Shown: positions 6,414-15,507, counted from the stretch's first letter. The stretch: 64,000 nucleotides of DNA from Neotabrizicola shimadae (GCF_019623905.1 NZ_CP069370.1:1426001-1490000); one strand, 5' to 3'. A program made the numbers and translations. The notes: a model not told the origin generated them from the letters alone.

Positions 6414-7992
6414 CCAGAAGGCCGCCCGTGCCCGGCGGAGCCGCAGACGTGCGCAGCTGACCATTTGTACGGCATTTTCGATCCTTGCGGGTGCAGCAGG
6501 GCTTCGGGCCGAGGCCCCGCTGTCAGCCATCGACTGGCTTTCTGAATCGGTGTCGACACCGGCCTCTGCCCCGGCGGCGACACCCGCCGTGCCGGACGAG
6601 GCGCCGGTCACGCAAGACGCTTTGCCGGAGGACGTGACGACGAGCGTTCTTGGAGCGCCCTCGCCGGACGCCCTTGGCGTTCTTTCGCCAAAGGTCACCG
6701 GGCTTCCGGCTGCGCTTTGGGGTGACGCCAGTGTGGCGGAGATACGCGAGGCCATCGCACGGACACGCACTGATTCTCTGCCCGCGTTGCAGGGCCTGTT
6801 GATGACGCTGCTTCTGGCGGAATCGGACCCGCCGTCGGATGCCGGAAACGAGGGCACTCTGCTTCTTGCGCGCATCGACAAGCTTTTGGCCATGGGGGCT
6901 CTGGAACAGGCGCAGGCCCTGATGGACATGGTCGAGGAGCCCGATCCAGCCCTGTTCCGGCGCAGCTTCGACGTTGACCTGCTGACCGGCAACGAGGATC
7001 GGGGATGCGAGACGATGACGGCAACGCCTTCGCTTGCCCCTACGCTTCCCGCCCGTATCTTCTGCCTGGCCCGGGCGGGCGACTGGAACGCGGCGGCGCT
7101 GACGCTTGAAACCGCGCGTGCTCTTGGCCAGGTGACGGAGGACGAGGACGCGCTTCTGGCCCGGTTCCTGGACCCCGAACTGGCGGAAAACCTGGACCAG
7201 TTGCCGCCGCCGCCGCGCATGACCCCGCTGGATTGGCGCATGTACGAGGCCATCGGCGAGACCTTCCCGACCACCACCCTGCCCCTCGCCTTTGCCCATG
7301 CAGAACTGCGTGATCCCGCGGGCTGGAAGGCGCAGTTGGATGCCGCCGAAAGGCTGGCAAGGTCGGGTGTCATTGACCCGAACCTCTTGGCGGGCCTGTA
7401 TTCGGCCAACAAGGCGGCAGCTTCGGGTGGCGTCTGGGACAGGGTGCAGGCGTTCCAGAGGCTGGATGAGGCGCTGAACGCTGGCGATGCATCGGCCGTT
7501 GCGCGGGCCTTGCCGATTGCCTGGTCTGCCATGGCGGCGGCAGAGCTGGAGGTGGTTCTGGCAGATCTGGTGGCCAACCGTGTTTCCGACATTCCGCTTG
7601 AGGGCGACGCCGCAAATATTGCCTTGCGGCTGGAGCTTCTGGCACCGGACTATTCGCAACTGGTCAAGGACAAGGTCGCCAAGACGCCGCGCGAGGACTT
7701 CCTTTTGGGACTCGCCACCGGCGATGTCGCGGACCGACAGGCTCCCGACAGCATGGCGCGCATGATCGTGCCGGCCTTCGGGAGCCCGACCCTGTCTTTG
7801 GATACCCTTTCGCTTGTCGCGGAGGGGCGCACGGGCGAGTTGATCCTACTTGCCATCGACCGGATCACCACAGGAGTGGAGTCCGACCCCTCGGGCGTCA
7901 CCGAGGGCCTGGCGATCCTTCAGCGACTGGGCATGACGGACACGGCGCGGCGTACGGCGTTGCAGCTGATGCTTCTGGAACGGCGAGGTTGA
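6400..7992 (+). CDS. Exported protein of unknown function
   Basis: A 530-residue protein with an Arg-rich N-terminus and a signal-peptide-like segment (residues about 19-38, ending LRAEA). An Ala/Pro-rich linker of about 40 residues follows, then a long all-alpha body with Leu/Ala-rich helices that looks like repeated helical hairpins of the TPR/SEL1 type, though no clean repeat could be set. I do not recognise the family. It lies directly before xerD (the stop overlaps the first possible xerD start), so the three genes are probably co-transcribed. Confidence 0.7.
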   Translation: MRSSDQKAARARRSRRRAQLTICTAFSILAGAAGLRAEAPLSAIDWLSESVSTPASAPAATPAVPDEAPVTQDALPEDVTTSVLGAPSPDALGVLSPKVTGLPAALWGDASVAEIREAIARTRTDSLPALQGLLMTLLLAESDPPSDAGNEGTLLLARIDKLLAMGALEQAQALMDMVEEPDPALFRRSFDVDLLTGNEDRGCETMTATPSLAPTLPARIFCLARAGDWNAAALTLETARALGQVTEDEDALLARFLDPELAENLDQLPPPPRMTPLDWRMYEAIGETFPTTTLPLAFAHAELRDPAGWKAQLDAAERLARSGVIDPNLLAGLYSANKAAASGGVWDRVQAFQRLDEALNAGDASAVARALPIAWSAMAAAELEVVLADLVANRVSDIPLEGDAANIALRLELLAPDYSQLVKDKVAKTPREDFLLGLATGDVADRQAPDSMARMIVPAFGSPTLSLDTLSLVAEGRTGELILLAIDRITTGVESDPSGVTEGLAILQRLGMTDTARRTALQLMLLERRG

Positions 7993-7997
7993 GTCCG

Positions 7998-8945
7998 GTG
8001 ACACATAGGGAGCACTGGATATCGGCATTCCTTGAATCTCTGGCAGCCGAGCGGGACGCTGCCCGAAACACGCGGTTGGCCTATGGGCGAGACCTGCGGG
8101 ACTTCGCCGATTGGCTTTCGCGGCAGGGCATGGACTTCGGCACGACCGACCGTAAGGGTGTGGAGGAATATCTGGTCTTTTGCGATGGGCAGGGGCTGTC
8201 GCGGGCAACCCGGGCGCGGCGGCTTTCGGCGATCCGCCAGTTCTTCCGCTTCGTTCATGAGGAAGGCTGGCGCGAAGACGATCCGTCCCTGCGCATCGCC
8301 GGCCCCACACCAAAGAAGCGTTTGCCCGGAACATTGGCAAAGGAAGAGGTGACGCGCCTGATCGCGGCGTCCGCGGAACAGGGGCGGACTGCGGATGAAC
8401 GGCTGCGCAACGTCGCACTGATGGAATTGGTCTATGCGACCGGGTTGCGCGTGTCGGAACTGGTGGAGTTGCCCCTTTCGGCGGTGAAGGGCGATCCGCG
8501 GATGATCCTCGTGCGCGGCAAGGGCAACAAGGAGCGCATGGTGCCGTTGTCGGGCCCGGCGCGGGCGGCCCTTGCGCCGTGGTTGGCCTTGCGCGAGACC
8601 GAGGACGAGACTGCTCGCAAGGCGGGTCGGCAAGCCAGCCGCTGGTTGTTTCCGGGGCCCGGTAAGGCAGGGCATCTGACGCGGCAGCACTTCCATCTCT
8701 TATTGAAGGATATCGCCGTGCGGGCCGGCGTGTCGCCGTCCAAGGTCACACCACATGCCCTGCGCCATGCCTTCGCCACGCATCTTCTGGCAGGTGGGGC
8801 TGACCTTCGCACCATCCAGACCCTTCTGGGCCATGCAGACGTGGCGACGACCGAAATCTACACTCATGTGCTGGATGAGCACCTCAAGTCGTTGGTGCTT
8901 GACCACCATCCCTTGGCCCGCAAGGCGGGATCGGAGCCGGCATGA
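7998..8945 (+). CDS. xerD: Tyrosine recombinase XerD-type
   Basis: A 315-residue recombinase that, with XerC, resolves chromosome dimers at dif. The N-terminal SAM-like core-binding domain covers residues about 5-95. The catalytic residues are visible: Arg in ATGLRVSEL, H-x-x-R in HALRHAFATHL, His in LLGHADVATT and Tyr in EIYTHV. The C-terminal block is closer to XerD than XerC. GTG at 7998 is preferred because GAGG lies 9 bases upstream; a TTG at 7989 is the alternative. Linkage to aroK/aroB and a CorC-type gene is typical of Rhodobacteraceae, so this is the housekeeping copy and not a phage integrase. Confidence 0.92.
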   Translation: MTHREHWISAFLESLAAERDAARNTRLAYGRDLRDFADWLSRQGMDFGTTDRKGVEEYLVFCDGQGLSRATRARRLSAIRQFFRFVHEEGWREDDPSLRIAGPTPKKRLPGTLAKEEVTRLIAASAEQGRTADERLRNVALMELVYATGLRVSELVELPLSAVKGDPRMILVRGKGNKERMVPLSGPARAALAPWLALRETEDETARKAGRQASRWLFPGPGKAGHLTRQHFHLLLKDIAVRAGVSPSKVTPHALRHAFATHLLAGGADLRTIQTLLGHADVATTEIYTHVLDEHLKSLVLDHHPLARKAGSEPA

Positions 8946-10246
8946 ACGCTGAAGCACTCGACATCGCCTTCTGGATCACCGCGGGTGTGATCGTTCTGCT
9001 TCTGTGCCTTTCGGCGTTCTTCTCGGGCTCGGAAACGGCACTGACGGCCGCGTCGAAATCCAAGCTGAAGGCGCAGGCGGACCGAGGGTCGCGGGGCGCT
9101 GGAGTTGCAATGAAGGTCACGGACGACAGCGAAAGGATGATCGGCGCGCTGCTTCTGGGCAACAACGTCGTCAACATCCTGTCCGCCTCGCTCGCCACGG
9201 CCTTGCTGACGCGAGCGTTTGGCCAAAGCGGGGTTGCCCTGGCCACTCTGGTGATGACGGTGCTTGTGCTGATCTTTGGCGAGGTGCTGCCCAAGACGAT
9301 TGCCATCACCTACCCCGAGGCCGTTGCCACGCGTGTCGCTCCGATTGTCCGTGTGCTGATTGCGGTGTTCTCCCCCCTGGTGACGCTTGTCCGTCTGTTG
9401 GTGCGCGGGCTGATCCGGCTGTTTGGCATCCGCGAAAACCCGGATGGTCGCATGCTGGCGCTGCGCGAGGAAATTGTGGGGGCGATCGCGCTTGGCCACA
9501 GCGAGGGCGCGTTCGAGAAGGAGGGGCGCGACCGCCTTCTTGGCGCGTTGGATCTGGCCGAACGCACTGTAGACGAGATCATGCGCCATCGCCGTCAGAT
9601 CGAAATGATCGACGCCGACCAGACGCCCGAACGCATCCTAGACCAGGTTCTGAACTCGCCCCATACGCGCCTTCCGGTGTTCCGGGGCAGTGACGACGAC
9701 ATCCTGGGCGTCGTCCACGCGAAGGACCTGTTGCGCGAGGTGGATCGGCTTGTGCGCGGTCATGAGGGGTCCGTGGCGTCCATTTCCGACCTGGACATCC
9801 TGAAGGTGGCAATGAAGCCCTATTTCATTCCCGACACCACCACGCTGGACGAACAGATGCGCGAGTTTCTCAAGCGCCGCACGCACTTTGCCCTGGTGGT
9901 GGACGAATACGGGGCGCTGCAGGGGCTGATTACCCTTGAGGACATCCTTGAAGAGATCGTCGGCGAGATCCGGGACGAATATGACCTGCACGAAAGTGTG
10001 CGGAGCCTGAAGCCGGAACCGGACGGGAGCTGGCTGGTGGAAGGGTCAGCCACGATCCGAGACCTGAACCGGGCGATGGAGTGGAGCCTGCCCGATGACG
10101 AGGCCAATACCATTGCAGGCCTTGTCATCCACGAGGCCCAGGTGATCCCCCTTGCCGGCCAGGCTTTCAGCTTTCACGGCTTTCGATTTGAAATCGTTGA
10201 GAGGCGCGAAAACCGGATCACCAAGTTGAAACTGCGCCCGATCTGA
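8942..10246 (+). CDS. HlyC/CorC (CNNM) family membrane protein
   Basis: A 434-residue protein with an N-terminal CNNM/DUF21 membrane domain (three to four helices, residues about 8-160), a CBS-domain pair (residues about 215-345) and a C-terminal CorC/HlyC domain. Proteins of this type are linked to magnesium and divalent-cation homeostasis. The FSGSETALTAAS segment in helix 1 is the usual CNNM signature. The ATG overlaps the xerD stop (ATGA), so the two are translationally coupled. Confidence 0.9.
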   Translation: MNAEALDIAFWITAGVIVLLLCLSAFFSGSETALTAASKSKLKAQADRGSRGAGVAMKVTDDSERMIGALLLGNNVVNILSASLATALLTRAFGQSGVALATLVMTVLVLIFGEVLPKTIAITYPEAVATRVAPIVRVLIAVFSPLVTLVRLLVRGLIRLFGIRENPDGRMLALREEIVGAIALGHSEGAFEKEGRDRLLGALDLAERTVDEIMRHRRQIEMIDADQTPERILDQVLNSPHTRLPVFRGSDDDILGVVHAKDLLREVDRLVRGHEGSVASISDLDILKVAMKPYFIPDTTTLDEQMREFLKRRTHFALVVDEYGALQGLITLEDILEEIVGEIRDEYDLHESVRSLKPEPDGSWLVEGSATIRDLNRAMEWSLPDDEANTIAGLVIHEAQVIPLAGQAFSFHGFRFEIVERRENRITKLKLRPI

Positions 10247-10249
10247 GCG

Positions 10250-11497
10250 TCAGATGATGTCGATCAAGGCATCGAGATTTGAAGTGCTCGTCAGACCCAC
10301 CAGAAGAATCTGGTTGGAGGGATCGAAATCGAACAGAACGCCTCGTGCCGTCACCTCGGCGAAAGTTGAAACCAGAGACTGGGCCGAATGCCCTGCCCCC
10401 CAGATTACATCGTCCAGTCGGAGCCGATCAAGCGTGGGAGAGAAGTCGCTGACCTCGTCAATTCCCATATCCGGTCCGAATACAAACGTGTCTCGACCGG
10501 GGCCGCCAACAAGGCGGTCATTTCCGCGCCCGCCCAGCAATACATCATTGCCACCAGAACCCAACAGCGTGTCGTTGCCGCCCTGACCCGAAATCGTGTT
10601 TGCACCCGAATTCCCGATCAGCCGGTTTGCCAGGTCAGTTCCTGTCGCATCAATCGCCGCAACCCCGAGAAGCCGGGCGTTCTGGATGCCCGAAACGAGA
10701 TCGATATCCACCGAAGACAGCAGCATCTGGGCGCCAACGATATCGAGCTTTGCGTTTCCAGAGGTCAGGTCAAGCGTCACGGAAAAAGCTTGCGCTCCTA
10801 CGGTTCCGGTCACGGCGACAGCCGAGGAGATTGCCGATGAGGACACCGCAATCGCATAGCCACCGGCTTCGGCTGTAGACGTCCCTTGGCCAGCGGCGTT
10901 CAGACTGACGCCGGAACGCCCTTCGCCGATAGAATAGAACCCGTCCTTGTCCCTGTCGGCATAAGCGACGCCCGTCACGAAACTTGCTGAGCCCGATGTC
11001 CCGAAAAGCTCGGTCACCATGGAAGCGTTGAAGGTGGTGCTACCGGACGTGAATTGACCGAGTTCCTGCGACACACCGATCTCTCGGTAGCTCGAATTGA
11101 GCATGTTCAAACGGTGGCCGGAACTCTTGAAAAGATCGTAGTGCTGCTGCTCTATGTAGGCAGCGGCATCTACGGTGCCCGTTGTTCCGCGATAGGAGAT
11201 GTTTTCACCCAGGATCGACCATTTGTAGCCAGCCGTCGTGGCACGGGTTCCTGGCGTGCTGCCGCCGGAACCGGTATGACTGAAAGTATCCGTCTGCAGC
11301 ATCCACAGGCTGTGGCTCGTGGCGGCCTGATCCAATAGCGCATTGGGTGCCAGAACCTGTTTGGCTGACGCCGAGATTGTTCCCGGACTAAGCCCGCTGT
11401 TAAGGTCAATCCCAAGCCGGGCGGCTTCTCCCGCAGGATCGAGCCTCGCACGATTGATCAGTTCCAGAAGATACTGCTCGGTGGCTGACAGTGCCAT
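10250..11497 (-). CDS. Secreted CAP-domain protein with RTX repeats
   Basis: A 415-residue protein. Residues about 5-150 form a CAP/SCP domain (NRARLDPAGEAARLG, HSLWMLQTDTFSHTG, GENISYRG, GHRLNMLNSSYREIG), and residues about 290-345 carry calcium-binding RTX nonapeptides (GGNDTLLGSGGNDVLLGG). It has no N-terminal signal peptide and ends in hydrophobic residues, both typical of type I secretion substrates. The ATG at 11497 has the ribosome-binding site GGAGAGG. CAP proteins act outside the cell in varied roles; the target here is unknown. No type I secretion genes lie nearby, so it must use a system encoded elsewhere. Confidence 0.87.
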   Translation of the reverse strand: MALSATEQYLLELINRARLDPAGEAARLGIDLNSGLSPGTISASAKQVLAPNALLDQAATSHSLWMLQTDTFSHTGSGGSTPGTRATTAGYKWSILGENISYRGTTGTVDAAAYIEQQHYDLFKSSGHRLNMLNSSYREIGVSQELGQFTSGSTTFNASMVTELFGTSGSASFVTGVAYADRDKDGFYSIGEGRSGVSLNAAGQGTSTAEAGGYAIAVSSSAISSAVAVTGTVGAQAFSVTLDLTSGNAKLDIVGAQMLLSSVDIDLVSGIQNARLLGVAAIDATGTDLANRLIGNSGANTISGQGGNDTLLGSGGNDVLLGGRGNDRLVGGPGRDTFVFGPDMGIDEVSDFSPTLDRLRLDDVIWGAGHSAQSLVSTFAEVTARGVLFDFDPSNQILLVGLTSTSNLDALIDII

Positions 11498-11522
11498 GCT
11501 GCCTCTCCATCTTGTTTTGGCA

Positions 11523-11567
11523 GCATTGTAGTTGGAAACAATGCCGCACGACAGGCAGCATTGTTTC
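11523..11567. promoter_or_regulatory. Inverted repeat upstream of the CAP-RTX gene
   Basis: GAAACAATGC (11535-11544) and GCATTGTTTC (11558-11567) are perfect 10-bp inverted arms with a 13-bp centre. A third half-site GCATTGT lies at 11523. There is no T-run, so it looks more like an operator than a terminator. It is centred about 55 bp upstream of the CAP-RTX start and 44 bp after the HerA-like gene. Confidence 0.45.
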
Positions 11568-11594
11568 AATGGGCGGAAAGCGGCCCGAACTGCG

Positions 11595-13139
11595 CTAACG
11601 CGACTTGAACAGAGACCCAAGGATGCCGCGGACTACGGCCTGACCTGTCTTGGTGCCCAGCTGACGAGCGAAGGATTTTGCGAAGGCCTCGCCCACCGAG
11701 TCGCTGCGACTCGAGCCCGATCGCTTGGGGGCGGGATGGTTTGACCCGCCATCGTAGCGGCGCGCATTGCGATAATCACGCTCCGGCGAGGCATCGGTCG
11801 TCTGGGGAACTGTGCGCGCAGCTTCTTCGGCTGCCTTGGCTTCACGGGCCTTGAGCATTTCCCAGGCGCTTTCGCGATCCACGGACTGATCGTACTTGCC
11901 GGCCAAAGGTGAGCCGGCGATGATGCCAGCCCGCGAGGCATCCTCGATGGGGCCCAGGCGAGACGAAGGGGGCCGCACAAGGGTGCGCTCGGCAATACCG
12001 GGTGCTCCCTTCGCTTCCAGGAAGGAAGTGACCGCTTCCCCGGTTCCGACATCGCGGATTGCCTCGTCGATCTTGAAGCGCGGGTTGGGCCGGTATGTCT
12101 CGGCGGCCTTTGCCAGGTCTTTCTGATCCTTCGCGGTGAAGGCACGCAAGGCATGCTGAACCCTGTTGCCAAGCTGGCCAAGGATCGCATCGGGAACATC
12201 GGCCGGATTCTGGCTGATGAAATAGACCCCGACCCCCTTGGACCGAATGAGCCGGGCCACCTGTTCGACCTTGGCAACCAATGCCTTCGGCGCGTCGCGG
12301 AACAGCAGATGCGCCTCGTCGAAAAAGAAGACGAGCTTCGGTCGGTCCGGATCGCCGACTTCCGGCAGCGTTTCGAACAGTTCCGACAGAAGCCAAAGCA
12401 GAAAGGTTGCATAGAGCCTGGGCGAGTTCATCAGGCGGTCGGCCGCGAGGATGTTGATGCGCCCTGCCCCGCTGCCATCCACCAACATCAGGTCGGAAAG
12501 GTCGAGCGCCGGTTCGCCGAACAGGCTAGCGCCCCCCTCGTTCTCCAGAACAAGAAGCCGCCGCTGGATGGCCCCGACCGACGTGCTGGACACCAAGCCG
12601 TAGCGCGCAGAGACTTCCGATGCATGCTCGCCCAGAAACGTCAGCAGGGCCTGAAGGTCCTTCAGGTCCAGCAGCGCCAAGCCCTCGTCATCGGCAAGGC
12701 GGAAGGCCACGTTCAACACGCCCTCCTGCGCCTCGGTCAGATCAAGAAGACGCGACAGGAGCAGCGGCCCCATCTCGGCCACTGTCGCCCGAACCGGGTG
12801 CCCCTTTTGCCCGAAGACGTCCCAGAAGGTCACGGGGAATGGACGGTAACTCAGTTCCAGACCCATGAGAGCGGCCCGCTTGGCAAAGCCTTCATGTGTC
12901 TTTGCGGCTTCGGATCCGGCCTCGGCAAGACCGGCAAGATCACCCTTCACATCAGCCAGAAACACAGGAACCCCTGCGGCAGAGAATCCCTCGGCCAGAA
13001 CCTGAAGCGTGACCGTCTTTCCTGTGCCCGTGGCGCCGGCGATCAAGCCATGCCGGTTGCCGAAGCGAAGCAGAAGCGATTGTGGGCTGCCATATCCTTC
13101 GCCGCCACCACCAACAAAGATACTTTCCGCCGCGTCCAT
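11595..13139 (-). CDS. HerA-like ATPase (DUF853 family)
   Basis: A 514-residue ATPase of the HerA/FtsK superfamily. The Walker A motif GATGTGKT is near residue 36, the Walker [11 protein letters not shown] near residue 270, and the sensor [10 protein letters not shown] near residue 310. These DUF853 proteins are annotated as helicase HerA-like; their cellular role in proteobacteria is unclear. A charged linker and a conserved-looking C-terminal LGSLFKSR follow the core. The ATG at 13139 has a G-rich ribosome-binding site 4-5 bases upstream. It stands alone on the minus strand. Confidence 0.87.
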   Translation of the reverse strand: MDAAESIFVGGGGEGYGSPQSLLLRFGNRHGLIAGATGTGKTVTLQVLAEGFSAAGVPVFLADVKGDLAGLAEAGSEAAKTHEGFAKRAALMGLELSYRPFPVTFWDVFGQKGHPVRATVAEMGPLLLSRLLDLTEAQEGVLNVAFRLADDEGLALLDLKDLQALLTFLGEHASEVSARYGLVSSTSVGAIQRRLLVLENEGGASLFGEPALDLSDLMLVDGSGAGRINILAADRLMNSPRLYATFLLWLLSELFETLPEVGDPDRPKLVFFFDEAHLLFRDAPKALVAKVEQVARLIRSKGVGVYFISQNPADVPDAILGQLGNRVQHALRAFTAKDQKDLAKAAETYRPNPRFKIDEAIRDVGTGEAVTSFLEAKGAPGIAERTLVRPPSSRLGPIEDASRAGIIAGSPLAGKYDQSVDRESAWEMLKAREAKAAEEAARTVPQTTDASPERDYRNARRYDGGSNHPAPKRSGSSRSDSVGEAFAKSFARQLGTKTGQAVVRGILGSLFKSR

Positions 13140-13186
13140 CCGGCCCCCTTGATGCTGCCGCCGCCCGGCCTGCCCCGGCGCTCGTC

Positions 13187-13310
13187 TTGACAATACAGCG
13201 TTAACCCCGACGTGCCAGTCTGATCCTTGCCGGGCGCATGTGTGCTGTCCGCCCGGTGTGACTTCCTCCCTGTCGAACTGGCCGCGCCCTTGAAAAGGCG
13301 CGGCTTTTTT
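13187..13310 (+). ncRNA. Candidate small RNA with two hairpins and an anti-SD motif
   Basis: This stretch has no gene, yet it ends in a perfect Rho-independent terminator with no plus-strand gene before it. A TTGACA lies at 13187-13192, with a run of C about where an RpoH-type -10 would begin; a sigma-70 -10 is poor. A first hairpin pairs CCGGGCG (13230-13236) with CGCCCGG (13250-13256). Then comes a single-stranded CTTCCTCCCTG, complementary to ribosome-binding sites, and the terminator hairpin. Rhodobacter CcsR-type small RNAs also combine hairpins with a CCTCC motif. The likely transcript is about 95 bases, starting near 13215. Confidence 0.5.
13281..13310 (+). terminator. Strong Rho-independent terminator, orphan
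   Basis: GCCGCGCC pairs with GGCGCGGC over an 8-base loop, followed by six T. The only gene upstream is on the minus strand, so this terminator implies an unannotated plus-strand transcript. Confidence 0.8.
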
Positions 13311-13327
13311 GTGGCGTTTCCCTTCGT

Positions 13328-13376
13328 ATAGGTGTGCTGAAAATCAGTTGACGCCTATGTAAAACCACCGTAGCGT
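13328..13376 (+). promoter_or_regulatory. Candidate promoter overlapping a palindrome, upstream of ialB
   Basis: TTGACG (13348-13353) and TAGCGT (13371-13376) are separated by 17 bp, a fair alphaproteobacterial promoter. The -35 lies inside a composite inverted repeat: ATAGGTGT (13328-13335) against ACGCCTAT (13351-13358), with an inner CTGA/TCAG pair. A repressor site is plausible. The start point would be near 13383. Confidence 0.4.
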
Positions 13377-13426
13377 CCCGGTCCATGAAGTCGGCCAGTC
13401 CGACAGGGAGCAAAAAATACACAAGA

Positions 13427-13456
13427 GAAGGGCCGGTCTTCCGGCCCTTCTTGATT
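13427..13456 (+). terminator. Hairpin in the ialB leader, attenuator or small-RNA end
   Basis: GAAGGGCCGG pairs perfectly with CCGGCCCTTC across a 4-base loop, followed by TTGATTT. It lies about 45 bases after the predicted start point and 109 bases before the ialB ATG. It could end a short transcript of about 75 bases or attenuate ialB. The T-run is interrupted, so strength is uncertain. Confidence 0.4.
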
Positions 13457-13558
13457 TGTGGCACTGCGCTCCGATCAACTTCCTGCGAAAGCGACTGACT
13501 TCCCTGGTCCATCGTGCTAAGCGCGGCCCAACGCGCAGGATCAACGCACGAGATCGAC

Positions 13559-14269
13559 ATGAAACTAACGAGAACGGTATTCGCCCTTGTTGCTGCGGCG
13601 GGCCTTGCCGCCTTCGGCCCGGCCCTGGCACAAGAAACGGCACCGGCCGAACAGTCCGGCGCGGTTCAGGGCGACGCCCCCACCACCAACGGCCTGTCGC
13701 TTGGTGCTCCGGTGGACGGCGGGGAGCCCAAGGTTGGCGATACCTACACGGCGGCGCGCTTCGACCTTTGGGAACAGCGCTGCGTGAAGACGCCGAACAA
13801 CGCCGACCCGTGCCAGTTGTACCAGCTTCTCAAGGACGCGAGCGGCAATGCCGTGGCCGAAGCCTCGCTGTTCCCCCTGCCCGCCGGCGGCGAGGCAGCG
13901 GCCGGCGCCACGTTTGTCACGCCGCTTGAAACCCTGTTGACGGCACAGTTGGGTCTCACCATCGACGCCGCACAGCCGAAACGCTACCCGTTCAGCTTCT
14001 GCTCGCAAATCGGCTGTGTGAGCCGCGTCGGCTTCACGGCCGCAGAGGTCGAAGCCATGAAGAAGGGCAACCAGGCCGTGGTAACGATCGTGCCGGTCGT
14101 GGCTCCCGACCAGACCGTATCCATTGAGGTCTCGCTCAAGGGCTTCACCGACGGTTTCGCGGCAGTAGTGAAAGCGAATGAGGCTGCGCAAGCCAGTGCC
14201 CAGGCACAGCAGGCGCCCGCTTCGGAAGCACAACCGGCTGCGCCGTCCTTTGGCGGGTCGGGCAACTGA
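13559..14269 (+). CDS. Invasion-associated locus B (IalB) family protein
   Basis: A 236-residue exported protein. The signal peptide MKLTRTVFALVAAAGLAAF... is cleaved after PALAQ near residue 25. The body carries the IalB-family pattern W-E-Q-R-C (residue about 75), C-Q-L-Y-Q near 90 and F-C-S-Q-I-G-C near 150. Four Cys are consistent with two disulphides in the periplasm. The C-terminus is Ala/Gln/Pro-rich. IalB was named in Bartonella, but in free-living relatives it is a periplasmic protein of unknown role. The ATG at 13559 starts directly at the signal peptide. Confidence 0.85.
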   Translation: MKLTRTVFALVAAAGLAAFGPALAQETAPAEQSGAVQGDAPTTNGLSLGAPVDGGEPKVGDTYTAARFDLWEQRCVKTPNNADPCQLYQLLKDASGNAVAEASLFPLPAGGEAAAGATFVTPLETLLTAQLGLTIDAAQPKRYPFSFCSQIGCVSRVGFTAAEVEAMKKGNQAVVTIVPVVAPDQTVSIEVSLKGFTDGFAAVVKANEAAQASAQAQQAPASEAQPAAPSFGGSGN

Positions 14270-14276
14270 GACTGCG

Positions 14277-14299
14277 GGGGCGGCGAAAACCGCCGCCCC
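14277..14299. terminator. Hairpin between convergent genes
   Basis: GGGGCGGC pairs with GCCGCCCC over a 7-base loop, between the convergent ialB-type gene and the ketoacyl synthase gene. No T-run follows on either strand, so it may act with Rho. Confidence 0.5.
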
Positions 14300-15507
14300 T
14301 AGCTCCGCCGCAGCGCAAGCACCGCGTTCATTCCGCCGAACGCAAATGCGTTTGAAAGACAGGCGGTGACATTGGCCTCGCGCGCATGGTTCGGCACGAC
14401 GTCCAGCGGGCAGTCCGGGTCCGGCTCCTGAAATCCTGCCGTCGGTGCAAGGATACCCTCGCGCAGGGCCATCAGGCAGGCAAGCAGTTCGACCGCCCCC
14501 GTGCCGCCGATAAGGTGGCCATGCATCGACTTGGTGGATGAGACCGGGATCCGCATCGCTTCCGGTCCGAACACTTCCACGATTGCAGAACATTCTGTCC
14601 GGTCGTTCGCGGTCGTGCCGGTGCCGTGCGCGTTGATGTAGCCGATGTCATGCGGGTCAATCGCCGCATCCTGCAGTGCGGCCCGCATGGCCCGGGCCGC
14701 CCCTTCCTGAGAGGGCGAGACAAGGTCGCCTGCATCCATCGACAGGCCGCAGCCGGCCACCTCGGCAAGGATCGTCGCGCCCCGGGACATGGCATGTTCC
14801 ATGTCTTCGAACACAAAGACGGCGGCCCCCTCCCCCTGCACCATCCCGCTCCGGTTCTTCGAGAAAGGACGGCAAGCATCCGAGGACATGACACGCAGAC
14901 CTTCCCAGGCCTTGATGCCGCCAAAGCATAGCATGGCCTCGCTGCCGCCGGTCAGGATCACCGGGGCGGCGCCGGACCTTACCATCTGGAAGGCAAGAGC
15001 CATTGCGTGGTTGGAACTTGCGCAGGCCGAAGAGACCGAAAACCCCGGCCCGGCCAGACCGAACTCCATCGAGACGTGCGCAGCCGCAGCATTGTGCATC
15101 AGGCGCGGCACCAAGAGAGGATGGACGCGGTTCTTGCCCTCCTCGTAGACCGACCTGTAGCTTTCGTCCGATGTCGTCATGCCCCCGCCGGCCGTGCCAA
15201 GGATGACTCCCGCGCCGGCTTTCAGTTTTGGCGACAGGTCCAGCCCCGACTGCAACAGAGCCTGGCGCGCTGAGACTACGGCAAACTGCGAAAATCGGTC
15301 CATGGCGGACAAGCGCGCCCGGTCGAAATGCGCTTCGGGTTGCCAATCCTTGATCTGGGCACCGATGCGGACGGACAGCCTGTCGAAATCCCTCAGGTCC
15401 AGCAGACCGATGGCAGTGCGACCCTCCTTGAAGGCGCTGTAAGTGCCCGGGACATCCTGGGCCAGCGGGTTGACCGTCCCCGCGCCGGTGATCGCGACGC
15501 GCCTCAT
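14299..15507 (-). CDS. Beta-ketoacyl-ACP synthase, KAS II/FabF type
   Basis: A 402-residue condensing enzyme that elongates acyl chains on ACP. The triad is present: Cys in SSACASSNHA (residue about 161), His in NAHGTGTTAND near 297, and His in MHGHLIGGTGA near 334. It overlaps the stop of a dedicated acyl carrier protein by 4 bp and is followed upstream by an LpxD paralogue. A FabF working with its own ACP beside an acyltransferase points to a specialised acyl chain, for example on lipid A or another envelope lipid, and not to bulk fatty acid synthesis. Confidence 0.9.
   Translation of the reverse strand: MRRVAITGAGTVNPLAQDVPGTYSAFKEGRTAIGLLDLRDFDRLSVRIGAQIKDWQPEAHFDRARLSAMDRFSQFAVVSARQALLQSGLDLSPKLKAGAGVILGTAGGGMTTSDESYRSVYEEGKNRVHPLLVPRLMHNAAAAHVSMEFGLAGPGFSVSSACASSNHAMALAFQMVRSGAAPVILTGGSEAMLCFGGIKAWEGLRVMSSDACRPFSKNRSGMVQGEGAAVFVFEDMEHAMSRGATILAEVAGCGLSMDAGDLVSPSQEGAARAMRAALQDAAIDPHDIGYINAHGTGTTANDRTECSAIVEVFGPEAMRIPVSSTKSMHGHLIGGTGAVELLACLMALREGILAPTAGFQEPDPDCPLDVVPNHAREANVTACLSNAFAFGGMNAVLALRRS

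Noticed and set aside
7998-8945. Tyrosine recombinase as integrase of the left-edge element
   Set aside because: It is 4.8 kb away beyond host genes, has XerD motifs and sits in the aroK-aroB/CorC block typical of the family. It is the housekeeping XerD.
13385-13498. 37-residue reading frame in the IalB leader
   Set aside because: No ribosome-binding site, no protein-like pattern, and it runs through the hairpin at 13427-13450.
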